From Hyphomicrobiaceae bacterium (GTDB lineage Bacteria; Pseudomonadota; Alphaproteobacteria; Rhizobiales; Hyphomicrobiaceae): DNA of 46,398 bases. The notes beneath the pieces were generated by a model that was not told the DNA's origin, searched no databases, and saw only the letters and a list, made by a program, of their open reading frames with translations. Below, in pieces: positions 1 through 7,164 of the stretch; positions within the stretch are counted from its first letter, which is position 1; every line of letters begins with the position of its first letter. The DNA lies in assembly GCA_025351355.1 (NCBI GenBank), contig JANXWC010000104.1:1-46398 (forward strand). Direction: 5' to 3'. The position numbers were made by a program, and so were the translations under genes.

Positions 1-325
1 GCGCGCCCGGCATCGGCGACCCTTCGGGCGGCCGAAGATGCTGGCCGGCGGCGTCGCGCGGCCTTGCCGATGGAGCGCATCGCCTGCGACCACGCTCCTG
101 GCCGGCCAGTATCTTGGGCCGTCAGCCGTGCTAGGGACTGGTGATTGTGGGTCCTGGGCCGGTGTAAACCCGGACGAGTAGGGGTGGTGTAATCCCACCG
201 ATGGCGCCGCCCGCGCTCCGCTCTCAGACGCTGCTGCGGCTGATTCGAATTTTCTCAAACACGCCGCGTTAACCAGTTAACCAAACGACAAGCAAGCTCC
301 AAGCGGTTGCTTTGAAGCCCCCCGC
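1..325. other. Unassigned left-edge region
   Basis: No convincing gene is seen here; all six frames are short or broken. The stretch is GC-rich up to about 240 and then turns AT-richer before the end of the L,D-transpeptidase gene. Two small look-alike stem-loops lie at about 158-173 (CCGG arms around TGTAAAC) and 187-203 (GGTGG/CCACC arms around TGTAATC). Nothing identifies them as a known RNA. The left part could be the tail of a gene or mobile element cut by the window edge, but this could not be shown. Confidence 0.3.
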
Positions 326-1114
326 TCAATTCTTCTTGGCGGCCTTCTTCACGGGAGCCGCTGGCACGGGCGCATCGTCGCCGCCGCCGAAGCCGGAGAA
401 CAACGACGAGATCGGCGCGCTGGTGTTGACACCTGAATAGTTCGACACGACACGCACCTGCGTGCCGACATGCGCCAATGTCGAAAGATGCACGACGTGC
501 TTGTTCATCATGCGGAAGCAACCGGACGAGGACGCCTTACCGATCGAGCGCTCGTTGTTGGTGCCGTGAATGCGGTAGATTGAATTGCCAAGATACATCG
601 CGCGGGCACCAAGCGGATTGATCAACCCGCCGGTTACCGTTACCGGCAGACCCTTCTGCCGCTGCCGCATTTCGGGTGGCGGCGTCCAGGTCGGCCACGC
701 AGCGATCCGGCTGATGCGCTCGGTTCCCGTCCAGGTGAAACCGTCACGCCCGACCGAAATCGGATAGGCGTAGGCGCGCTTGCCCGACAGCACATACAAC
801 AGCCGCCGCCCGCCGGTATCGACGATGATGGAGCCGGGCTGCTCAATCTGCTCAAGGTAAGCGATCGGCGGCTCTTCGGCTTCGACATCGGGCTTGGCGC
901 CGCCCTGCATGAAGGCCGGATAGGCGGTCGGACCACTCGACTTGCGGATTTCGGCGCGCTCGGCCTCCCGCTGCGCCGCCTGCCGTTCGAGATCGCTTTG
1001 GAACACCAGCCCGCCGGAGCCCCATCCGCTTTGTGCCTGCGCCATGGTCGGCGACGCCACGACAGTTGCAAATATCGCAAGTGCTGCGAGCGAAAAAATC
1101 GTAGCAATTTTCAT
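326..1114 (-). CDS. Secreted L,D-transpeptidase (YkuD/ErfK family)
   Basis: Predicted periplasmic L,D-transpeptidase of 262 residues. Family members cross-link peptidoglycan (3-3 bonds) or attach proteins to it using a catalytic cysteine. An N-terminal signal peptide (about residues 1-28, hydrophobic core ending near TMAQAQ) is followed by an Ala/Glu/Arg-rich linker and then the YkuD domain from about residue 92. The active-site signature is intact: HGT at 183-185, then SSGCFRM with Cys199 and Arg201. The C-terminus is Pro/Ala/Lys-rich and ends in a basic tail. The gene stands alone. Its start faces the divergently transcribed oxidoreductase gene across about 370 bp, which should hold both promoters. 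The start fits because it gives a standard signal peptide. The family is certain; the substrate (cross-link or protein anchor) is not visible. Confidence 0.92.
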   Translation of the reverse strand: MKIATIFSLAALAIFATVVASPTMAQAQSGWGSGGLVFQSDLERQAAQREAERAEIRKSSGPTAYPAFMQGGAKPDVEAEEPPIAYLEQIEQPGSIIVDTGGRRLLYVLSGKRAYAYPISVGRDGFTWTGTERISRIAAWPTWTPPPEMRQRQKGLPVTVTGGLINPLGARAMYLGNSIYRIHGTNNERSIGKASSSGCFRMMNKHVVHLSTLAHVGTQVRVVSNYSGVNTSAPISSLFSGFGGGDDAPVPAAPVKKAAKKN

Positions 1115-1483
1115 GGGCTGTCCCTCGGGTCGGCAAGTCCGGATTTTGTCGCGACGCTAGGTCAAGGCGGCTCATTCACACAAGACGTGTTTGCCAAGCC
1201 AGCACTATCAAATCTTTTTTGTGGCAATTTGTGCACAGCGAAGAGCACTCGCCCGATCAACACGCACAACACGCACCCGACCAATGCAGAACTGTGAAAC
1301 ATAGGCATCAGGCCCTGGGCTTGCCTTTTTGTTGGGCAAGTTATTAAAGTCCGCTCCAAATCGCATGGCACGGCCCTGGCCGCGCCTGCAGCTGCATGGT
1401 GCCTGGGTGGGACGGGGCGCGCAGCGGACGAAATTGCCGTTTGGCATCGGGGCCATCGGCTAGCAGTACGGGGTGAACAATTG
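1115..1483. other. Divergent intergenic region
   Basis: About 370 bp between the divergent L,D-transpeptidase and korC-like genes, with no credible ORF of its own. A small stem-loop (CTTGCC at 1320-1325 with GGCAAG at 1335-1340, loop TTTTTGTTG) is followed by an AT-rich stretch. GGGGTG at about 1470-1475 is a possible ribosome binding site for the ATG at 1484. No recognised operator or riboswitch was found. Confidence 0.4.
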
Positions 1484-3397
1484 ATGAGTTCGATCGCCGA
1501 AGCACGCACGTTGGCTAAACAGAGCAGGGCCAAGCGGAGCCGTGGCAGCACGCCCGCGACCGACGTCACCGATCCGCAATACTTCCATAAAGTAGTTGAT
1601 TGCCAATACGCTTGCCCGACCCACACGCCGGTACCCGAATATATCCGGCTGATCGCTCAGGGCCGCTATGCCGCCGCCTATATGCTGAACTGGGAAAGCA
1701 ATGTTTTCCCCGGCATCCTCGGTCGTGTCTGCGATCGTCCGTGCGAGCCCGCGTGCCGCCGTGGCCGTGTGCAGGTCGGCGACGAAGCCAACGCCAAAGA
1801 CCCCTCGCGTAAGGATGCAGAGCCGGTCGCCATCTGCCGCCTGAAACGCGTCGCCGCCGATTTGAAGGGCGATATCGACGTGTTCATGCCGGAAATACCT
1901 GTTGAGAAAAACGGCAACCGCATCGCTCTGCTCGGCGCCGGCCCAGCGTCGTTGACGGTCGCCCGCGATCTCTTGCCGCTCGGCTATTCCGTCACCCTGT
2001 TCGAGAAAGACCCCAAGGGCGGCGGGCTCATGCGCACCAACATCCCATCGTTTCGCCTGCCAGAAACAGTGCTCGACGACGAGGTCGTCCGCATCCTCAA
2101 GTTCGGCGTCGAGACGCGCTTCGGCCATGAAGTCAAAAGCCTCAAAGCCGTGCTTGCCGAAGGCTTCGCTGCGGTATTTGTCGGCACCGGCGCGCCGAAG
2201 GGCAAGGACCTCGACATCCCCGGCCGCAAGGAAGCCGACGCTAACATCCACATCGGCATCGACTTCCTCACCTCCGTCGCCTTCGGCCACGTCGAGAAGA
2301 TCGGGCGGCGCGTCATTGTGATCGGCGGCGGCAACACGGCGATGGACTGCTGCCGCACCGCGCTTCGCCTTGGCGCCGAGCAGGTGACAGTTACCGTACG
2401 CAGCCCACGCAAGGTGATGAAGGCGTCCGACTGGGAAGTCCGCGATACGATGCACGAAGGCATCCCCATCCTCGACAACCACGCGCCGAAGTCGTTCGTG
2501 ATCAAGGGTGGCAAGCTCGCCGGCATGGTCTTCGAAAAGATGATCGAGCAGGGTGTGGACGCTAAGGGCCGCCCGAAGTTGATCGCCTCCGGCGAGATGG
2601 TCACCATTGATTGCGACGACGTGCTGATGGCGGTCGGCCAGGACAATGCCTTCCCCTGGATCGAGAAGGATTCCGGCATCACCTTCGGCGAATGGGGCAT
2701 GCCGACCGTCGACAAGGTGACGTTTCAATCGACCAACCCGAAGGTGTTCTTCGGCGGCGACTCTGCCTGGGGGCCCGAGAACATCATCAAGGCGGTCGCT
2801 CACGGCCATCAAGCCGCCATCTCGATCGACGCCTTCTGCCACGGCAAGGCGCTGACCGATCGTCCCGCGCCCGGTCACACGTTGGTCAGCCAAAAGATGG
2901 GCATTCACGAGTGGTCGTATAAGAATGACTATGACGCCGGCCGCCGCGTGGCCGTGCCGCACGCCGATTTGAAGAAGTCACTGGCCAATCTCAAGCTGGA
3001 AGTCGAATTGGGCTTCGACGAACGTCGGGCGCTGAAAGAAGCCGCGCGCTGCCTCAACTGCGATGTGCAGACCGTGTTCAGCGAGAAGCTCTGCATCGAG
3101 TGCGATGCCTGCATGGACATCTGCCCCGTCGATTGCATCAACTTCACCGACAACGATGGCGAAGATCAGTTGCGCCAGCAGTTGCGCGTCCCCGCGCTCA
3201 ACCCGACGCAGGACGTCTATGTCTCCGACCCGCTCAAGACCGGTCGCATCATGGTCAAGGACGAAGACGTCTGCCTGCACTGCGGTTTGTGTGCCGAGCG
3301 CTGCCCGACCGGCGCCTGGGACATGCAGAAATACATCTACGTGGAAGCGCAAGCGTCGAAATCATGCCTGACCAATCACAATGCGTACTTGCGGTGA
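1484..3397 (+). CDS. FAD/NADPH-binding Fe-S oxidoreductase subunit of 2-oxoacid:NADP oxidoreductase (KorC-like)
   Basis: About 637 residues. The N-terminal part resembles the glutamate-synthase small subunit (GltD) family: Fe-S-binding cysteines near residues 40-44 and 83-91 (CQYAC, CDRPCEPAC), an FAD-binding motif (LGAGPAS) near 151 and a second dinucleotide motif (VIGGGNTAMDCC) near 279. A C-terminal ferredoxin domain carries two [4Fe-4S] motifs (CIECDACMDICP near 537, CLHCGLCAERCP near 597). This architecture suits moving electrons from ferredoxin-type clusters to NADP. korA and korB homologues follow, so the likely role is the NADP-reducing subunit of a 2-oxoglutarate:NADP oxidoreductase as described for Azoarcus evansii; substrate is inferred. 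A TTG codon lies directly before the chosen ATG; GGGGTG lies upstream. The unrelated gene after it begins only 11 bp past the stop. Confidence 0.85.
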   Translation: MSSIAEARTLAKQSRAKRSRGSTPATDVTDPQYFHKVVDCQYACPTHTPVPEYIRLIAQGRYAAAYMLNWESNVFPGILGRVCDRPCEPACRRGRVQVGDEANAKDPSRKDAEPVAICRLKRVAADLKGDIDVFMPEIPVEKNGNRIALLGAGPASLTVARDLLPLGYSVTLFEKDPKGGGLMRTNIPSFRLPETVLDDEVVRILKFGVETRFGHEVKSLKAVLAEGFAAVFVGTGAPKGKDLDIPGRKEADANIHIGIDFLTSVAFGHVEKIGRRVIVIGGGNTAMDCCRTALRLGAEQVTVTVRSPRKVMKASDWEVRDTMHEGIPILDNHAPKSFVIKGGKLAGMVFEKMIEQGVDAKGRPKLIASGEMVTIDCDDVLMAVGQDNAFPWIEKDSGITFGEWGMPTVDKVTFQSTNPKVFFGGDSAWGPENIIKAVAHGHQAAISIDAFCHGKALTDRPAPGHTLVSQKMGIHEWSYKNDYDAGRRVAVPHADLKKSLANLKLEVELGFDERRALKEAARCLNCDVQTVFSEKLCIECDACMDICPVDCINFTDNDGEDQLRQQLRVPALNPTQDVYVSDPLKTGRIMVKDEDVCLHCGLCAERCPTGAWDMQKYIYVEAQASKSCLTNHNAYLR

Positions 3398-3408
3398 GTG
3401 AGGTAGAT

Positions 3409-3975
3409 ATGGATAGCGCTAAATCAAGCAACCTACCAATTGCAGTGATGGCTCTGCTGCCATTGCAATCGTCTGCCGTAGAAATTCAACTTACTCCCGA
3501 CAGCAGGCCACTATTCGATCGAATGTGGGCAACGCTAGTAAACGGCCAATATGAATTTGTTCGAGATGAATTTATTCCCGTCGCCTGCGATCCGCTACTG
3601 AAAAACTACTTCGTCAATGACTTCCGGTCACTCGGCGTCGATTCCGAACTTCGGAAATACATAATGGACGAATGGGAGCAATGTCTGGTCGACCTCCGCA
3701 CAAGCCATTCGAAGTCTTTTTTAGGGTACTGGACTGCCGGTTCGAAACGACCGAAAATTGCACTGCCTAACTTGCCACCAACAATAACCAAGGCGCTCGG
3801 CCTAACCGCAAAATCAGCCGCTAAATCCGTACCAGCTTTGGCGGGAGTAAATGTCGCAATAACAGTCGGCATTGAATTTATTAATTGGTTCACGCACAAT
3901 AAATCAATCGATCATGAAGCCAAACTAGACGCGGTACAAAAAATGATTGATCGACTAAACACGACTAATCGTTAA
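3409..3975 (+). CDS. Unrecognised protein with a C-terminal hydrophobic segment
   Basis: I do not recognise this 188-residue protein. It has an acidic, aromatic central part (about residues 35-95), a basic stretch (about 105-125) and one hydrophobic segment near 146-164 (VPALAGVNVAITVGIEFI) that could span or associate with a membrane, ending in a charged, probably helical tail. Its start is chosen at ATG 3409 because GTGAGG sits 5 bp upstream; an alternative GTG at 3394 would overlap the korC stop. Base composition is visibly more AT-rich than the flanking kor genes, and it lies just before a toxin-antitoxin pair, so it looks like inserted DNA. It could belong to the same acquired block or be a separate cargo gene. 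No function is proposed. Confidence 0.65.
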   Translation: MDSAKSSNLPIAVMALLPLQSSAVEIQLTPDSRPLFDRMWATLVNGQYEFVRDEFIPVACDPLLKNYFVNDFRSLGVDSELRKYIMDEWEQCLVDLRTSHSKSFLGYWTAGSKRPKIALPNLPPTITKALGLTAKSAAKSVPALAGVNVAITVGIEFINWFTHNKSIDHEAKLDAVQKMIDRLNTTNR

Positions 3976-3987
3976 CGCGGTGACGAG

Positions 3988-4215
3988 ATGACGAAACTAC
4001 TCGACAAAGCAATTGACGCGGTTCGCGTACTCTCGCCAGCCGAACAGGATGAGATCGCACAGGCCATGCTTGCGTTCGTGAGCGACTTTGACGAGGGGGA
4101 AGAAATTGATCCTGTGGATCTGGAGGCGATCGAGCGTGGCCTGGACGATATGAGGAACGGTCGTTTTGCGACCGAAGCAGAGATGGAGGCGCTATTCCGC
4201 AGGTTCGATAAGTGA
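3988..4215 (+). CDS. Type II antitoxin, small acidic protein
   Basis: A 75-residue acidic protein directly upstream of, and overlapping by GTGA, a ParE/RelE-family toxin. This size, order and coupling are typical of a type II antitoxin. The sequence has an N-terminal helix-rich part and a C-terminal tail (GRFATEAEMEALFRRFDK) of the kind that wraps around a ParE-type toxin. No clear ribbon-helix-helix or helix-turn-helix is seen, so the DNA-binding mode is uncertain; such genes are sometimes annotated as addiction module proteins. It follows the unknown gene by 12 bp. Antitoxins normally repress their own operon, but I see no clear operator. Confidence 0.78.
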   Translation: MTKLLDKAIDAVRVLSPAEQDEIAQAMLAFVSDFDEGEEIDPVDLEAIERGLDDMRNGRFATEAEMEALFRRFDK

Positions 4216-4505
4216 GAGTTCGCTACTCACTTCTGGCACGAGCAGAACTTGAGGAAATCACAGACCACATTGCCCATCGAAACGCACCAGCAGCGGCCAA
4301 AGTGCTGCGTGCGACACGCAAAGCTGTAGATCTGCTTCGCGAATTTCCAATGCGCGGGCGCAAACAGCGCCAGCAAGGCATCAGGAAGCTCGGTGCAGGC
4401 AAGTATCCCTATAACATCTACTATCAAATTGACGAGCATGCCCGGGAAACAACAATTTTAAGTATCCGACACGCGGCGCGAAAGCGGAACTATCGGGACG
4501 CTTGA
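4212..4505 (+). CDS. ParE/RelE-family toxin
   Basis: A 97-residue basic protein of the RelE/ParE superfamily. The N-terminus (VRYSLLARAELEEITDHIA) matches the usual start of ParE toxins, and the later R-L-G-x-Y-P-Y-x-I-x-Y pattern (KLGAGKYPYNIYYQID) and C-terminal I-R-H-A-A-R are characteristic. ParE members inhibit DNA gyrase and RelE members cleave mRNA on the ribosome; the sequence resembles the ParE side, but this is inference. It starts with GTG overlapping the antitoxin stop (GTGA), giving translational coupling. The pair sits inside the kor operon, in the same orientation, 43 bp before the alpha-subunit start, so kor transcripts probably run through it. Confidence 0.88.
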   Translation: MRVRYSLLARAELEEITDHIAHRNAPAAAKVLRATRKAVDLLREFPMRGRKQRQQGIRKLGAGKYPYNIYYQIDEHARETTILSIRHAARKRNYRDA

Positions 4506-4548
4506 TCCATCCGTCGATGCACCACGTTAATTGAGAGATGATCAGTCC

Positions 4549-6375
4549 ATGGCCGGCATCAACGATTTCGTCATCAAGTTCGCGACTGTCAACGGCTCGG
4601 GTTCGGCGAGCGCGAACTCGATGTTCGTCAAAACCCTGTTCCGCATGGGCGTGCCGGTCAGCCCCAAGAACATTTTTCCGTCCAACATCCAGGGCCTCGC
4701 CACCTGGTACGAGGTGCGCGTCTCCGGCAAAGGCTATCTCGGTCGCCGCGATGGCATCGACCTGTTCGTCGCGATGAACCCGCAGAGCTACGCCGAGGAC
4801 GTCAATGCTATCGTGCCCGGCGGCTGGCTGTTGTACGACAGCTCGCTGCCGCGCAAATGGGGCCGCGACGACATTACCGTGCTGCCGGTGCCGATTGCCG
4901 AAATGTGCGCCAAGAAATGGTCCGACCCGCGCCAGCGCCAGCTGTTCAAGAACATGGTCTATGTCGGGGCACTCACCGCCCTGCTCGACATGGACTTGGA
5001 TGTCGTCAAAGTGGTTGTCGCCGAACAACTGAAGGGCAAGGAAAAACTGGTCGCGGCCAATATGGCTGCGGTCGAATTGGGGCGCACGTACGCGCTCGAG
5101 AATTTCCAATGCCCGCTACCGATCTGTGTCGAGCACTCCGACGCCACCAAGGGAAAGATTCTAGTGACCGGCAACGAGGCGGCCGGGCTCGGCGCTGTCT
5201 ATGCCGGTGCGACTGTGCTCGGCTGGTATCCGATCACGCCGTCGACTTCCGTTGCCGAAGGCTTCGAGAAACACGCCAAGCGTCTGCGCACCACCAAGGA
5301 TGGCAAGCACCTCTACGCGATCGTGCAGGCCGAAGATGAATTGGCCGCCATCGGCATCGCCATCGGCGCCGGCTGGAACGGCGCACGCGGCTTCACCGCC
5401 ACGTCAGGCCCCGGTATATCACTGATGAGCGAGTTCCTCGGCCTCGCTTATTTCGCCGAAGTTCCCGTCGTGCTGTTCAACATCCAGCGTGGCGGGCCGT
5501 CGACGGGCATGCCCACCCGCACCGGCCAACCCGATGTGCTCTCCTGCGCCTACGCCAGCCACGGCGACACCAAGCACGTGCTGCTGTTCCCGTCCGACCC
5601 GACCGAGTGCTTTTCGCTCGGCGCCGAAGCCTTCGACCTCGCCGAACGCTTGCAGACGCCGGTCATCGTCATGTCCGACCTCGACATCGGCATGAATGAC
5701 TGGGTCTGCGATCCGTTCGCCAGGGACGACGCCAAGGTGCACGACCGCGGCAAGGTGCTCTCGACCGAGGAACTGGAAACCTTCAAGGACCGGCGGGGCC
5801 AACCCTGGGGCCGCTATCAGGATATCGACGGCGACGCGATCCCCTACCGCACTTTACCCGGCACGCATCCGACCATGGGCGCCTTCTTCACGCGCGGCAC
5901 CAGCCACGACGAGAACGCGCGCTATACCGAGGATGGCGTCATCCATGCGCGCGTCATCGATCGCATCCGGCGCAAGTTCGACGTCACCGCTGCCGGCCTG
6001 GTACCGAAGCCCGACATCGTCATGCGTGATTCCAAGTGCAAAACCGGCGTGATCTATTTCGGCGCAACCCGGCCGGGTGTGCTCGAAGGCCTCGACGAAC
6101 TTGCGACCGACGGTTTCAAGTTGAATTCCATGCGGCTCAGGGCTTTCCCGTTCAATGCGGACGTGAAGGCATTCTGCGATAAGCACGACCGCATCTTTGT
6201 CGTCGAACAGAACCGTGACGGCCAAATGCGCACGCTGCTGATGGTGGAAGCCGATATCGCCGGCGAAAAGCTGGTATCGGTGCTCAACTACGACGGCACC
6301 CCCATGACCGCGCATTTCGTGCGGTCAGCCATTCTGAAACATCTCCGCCCCGCGAAAAAACAGGCGGCGGAGTGA
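4549..6375 (+). CDS. korA: 2-oxoacid:acceptor oxidoreductase, fused gamma-alpha subunit (KorA-like)
   Basis: About 608 residues. The first ~190 residues are the gamma domain (NGSGSASANSMFVKTLFRMG) and the rest is the alpha chain with the pyrimidine-binding domain (TGNEAAGLGAVYAGATVLGW, then TATSGPGISLMSEFLGLAYF) and a transketolase-C-like C-terminal domain. This fused gamma-alpha form is typical of two-subunit 2-oxoglutarate and related 2-oxoacid:ferredoxin oxidoreductases, which oxidatively decarboxylate a 2-oxoacid to the acyl-CoA. It works with the beta subunit at 7165 and probably the FAD/Fe-S subunit at 1484. A TTG 18 bp upstream is possible, but ATG 4549 has GAGAGAT upstream and begins at the conserved MAGINDFVIKFATVNG. 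Substrate choice (2-oxoglutarate rather than pyruvate or branched acids) is inferred from architecture only. Confidence 0.88.
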   Translation: MAGINDFVIKFATVNGSGSASANSMFVKTLFRMGVPVSPKNIFPSNIQGLATWYEVRVSGKGYLGRRDGIDLFVAMNPQSYAEDVNAIVPGGWLLYDSSLPRKWGRDDITVLPVPIAEMCAKKWSDPRQRQLFKNMVYVGALTALLDMDLDVVKVVVAEQLKGKEKLVAANMAAVELGRTYALENFQCPLPICVEHSDATKGKILVTGNEAAGLGAVYAGATVLGWYPITPSTSVAEGFEKHAKRLRTTKDGKHLYAIVQAEDELAAIGIAIGAGWNGARGFTATSGPGISLMSEFLGLAYFAEVPVVLFNIQRGGPSTGMPTRTGQPDVLSCAYASHGDTKHVLLFPSDPTECFSLGAEAFDLAERLQTPVIVMSDLDIGMNDWVCDPFARDDAKVHDRGKVLSTEELETFKDRRGQPWGRYQDIDGDAIPYRTLPGTHPTMGAFFTRGTSHDENARYTEDGVIHARVIDRIRRKFDVTAAGLVPKPDIVMRDSKCKTGVIYFGATRPGVLEGLDELATDGFKLNSMRLRAFPFNADVKAFCDKHDRIFVVEQNRDGQMRTLLMVEADIAGEKLVSVLNYDGTPMTAHFVRSAILKHLRPAKKQAAE

Positions 6376-6450
6376 CTCGTTAGGCAGTATCCATCCAGTC
6401 GCGCTAAACTGCGCAACTCACAATTCCGAAACGCACGATAGGCCAACCCC

Positions 6451-7023
6451 ATGCCAGCGAAACTGGCCGAACAGAACCAGATGACCATCGAGGACTTCCT
6501 CGCGTTTGCGGAGCAGCGTCCGGACGGAGAGCGGTGGGAATTGATCGAGGGGATGGCCATCATGAATGCCGCGCCGACACAGTGGCATCAACGAATTGCG
6601 CTCAATATCGGAAGCGCTCTTGATGCAATCAAAATGACCAGCGGCGCCAGTTGGACGGCAAATCTCGGCGTCGGCACGCGCGGGCCCGCCTCTGCCAACA
6701 GTCTGCCGCAGCCGGATCTCGTCGTGCAGGAGCATGAGTTGCTCGGCTTGCCGGTTACCGAAGACTCGCTGATCATTTTTGAGGTGCTGTCCAAATCGAA
6801 TACCAAGGCCGACCGCGCATGGCGCAAACAAGTCTATTCGAGTGTTCCAAACTGCCAGCACTATGTAACCGTCGCCACCGCGACCGCTGAGATTGTCCGT
6901 TACGACCGCGCTAATGGCTGGCTGGGCGCAACCGTCACCGGCCTCGACAAGGCACTCGCGTTGCCTGCGATATCTGCCAATATCCCTCTGCGCGATGTCT
7001 ACCGCTGGACACCAATCGAATGA
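6451..7023 (+). CDS. Uma2 family protein (DUF820, PD-(D/E)XK nuclease fold)
   Basis: A 190-residue Uma2/DUF820 protein. Family hallmarks are visible: MTIEDFLAF at the start, RWELIEG near residues 29-34, QPDLVV with Asp89, FEVLSKSN with Glu111, and a downstream Lys-Gln-x-Tyr near 126-129. The family has a restriction-endonuclease-like fold; its cellular role is largely unknown, and many members are linked to mobile or expanded gene sets. It lies 75 bp after korA and 141 bp before korB, interrupting what would otherwise be a tight korA-korB pair. A large palindromic repeat starts just after its stop. This suggests insertion as a small cassette, though the orientation keeps the operon readable. 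Confidence 0.88.
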   Translation: MPAKLAEQNQMTIEDFLAFAEQRPDGERWELIEGMAIMNAAPTQWHQRIALNIGSALDAIKMTSGASWTANLGVGTRGPASANSLPQPDLVVQEHELLGLPVTEDSLIIFEVLSKSNTKADRAWRKQVYSSVPNCQHYVTVATATAEIVRYDRANGWLGATVTGLDKALALPAISANIPLRDVYRWTPIE

Positions 7024-7028
7024 CGGCT

Positions 7029-7142
7029 CCGTCTCTCCACGCCGTTCGCGTGGGGAGAGGGTTGGAGTGAGGGCGGCCCCTTGCTCCGAGCCTGCCGCCG
7101 CCCCTCACCCTAACCCTCTCCCCGTAAGGACGGAGAGAGGGA
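7029..7142. repeat. Large imperfect intergenic palindrome
   Basis: Two arms of about 45 bp (roughly 7029-7076 and 7096-7142) are inverted copies around a short GC-rich centre. The shared core is GGGGAGAGGGTT followed by a GTGAGGG-type end in the left arm, with the reverse (CCCTCACCCTAACCCTC, then TCCCCG) in the right arm. Palindromes with this core are widespread between genes in proteobacterial genomes. The element begins 6 bp after the Uma2 stop and ends 22 bp before the korB start, so its transcript would form a long hairpin close to the korB ribosome binding region. No clear Shine-Dalgarno sequence is seen for korB. Confidence 0.8.
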
Positions 7143-7164
7143 AAAAAGCCCGGATCACCACCTA

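Noticed and set aside
1460..2962. 500-codon minus-strand frame opposite the korC-like gene
   Set aside because: It is the antisense shadow of a gene with clear Fe-S and FAD motifs; its His/Asp/Gly-rich composition is typical of reversed GC-rich coding DNA.
7021..7164. A short regulatory RNA between uma2 and korB
   Set aside because: The structure is fully explained by a palindromic repeat of a widespread type; no promoter or terminator of its own was seen.
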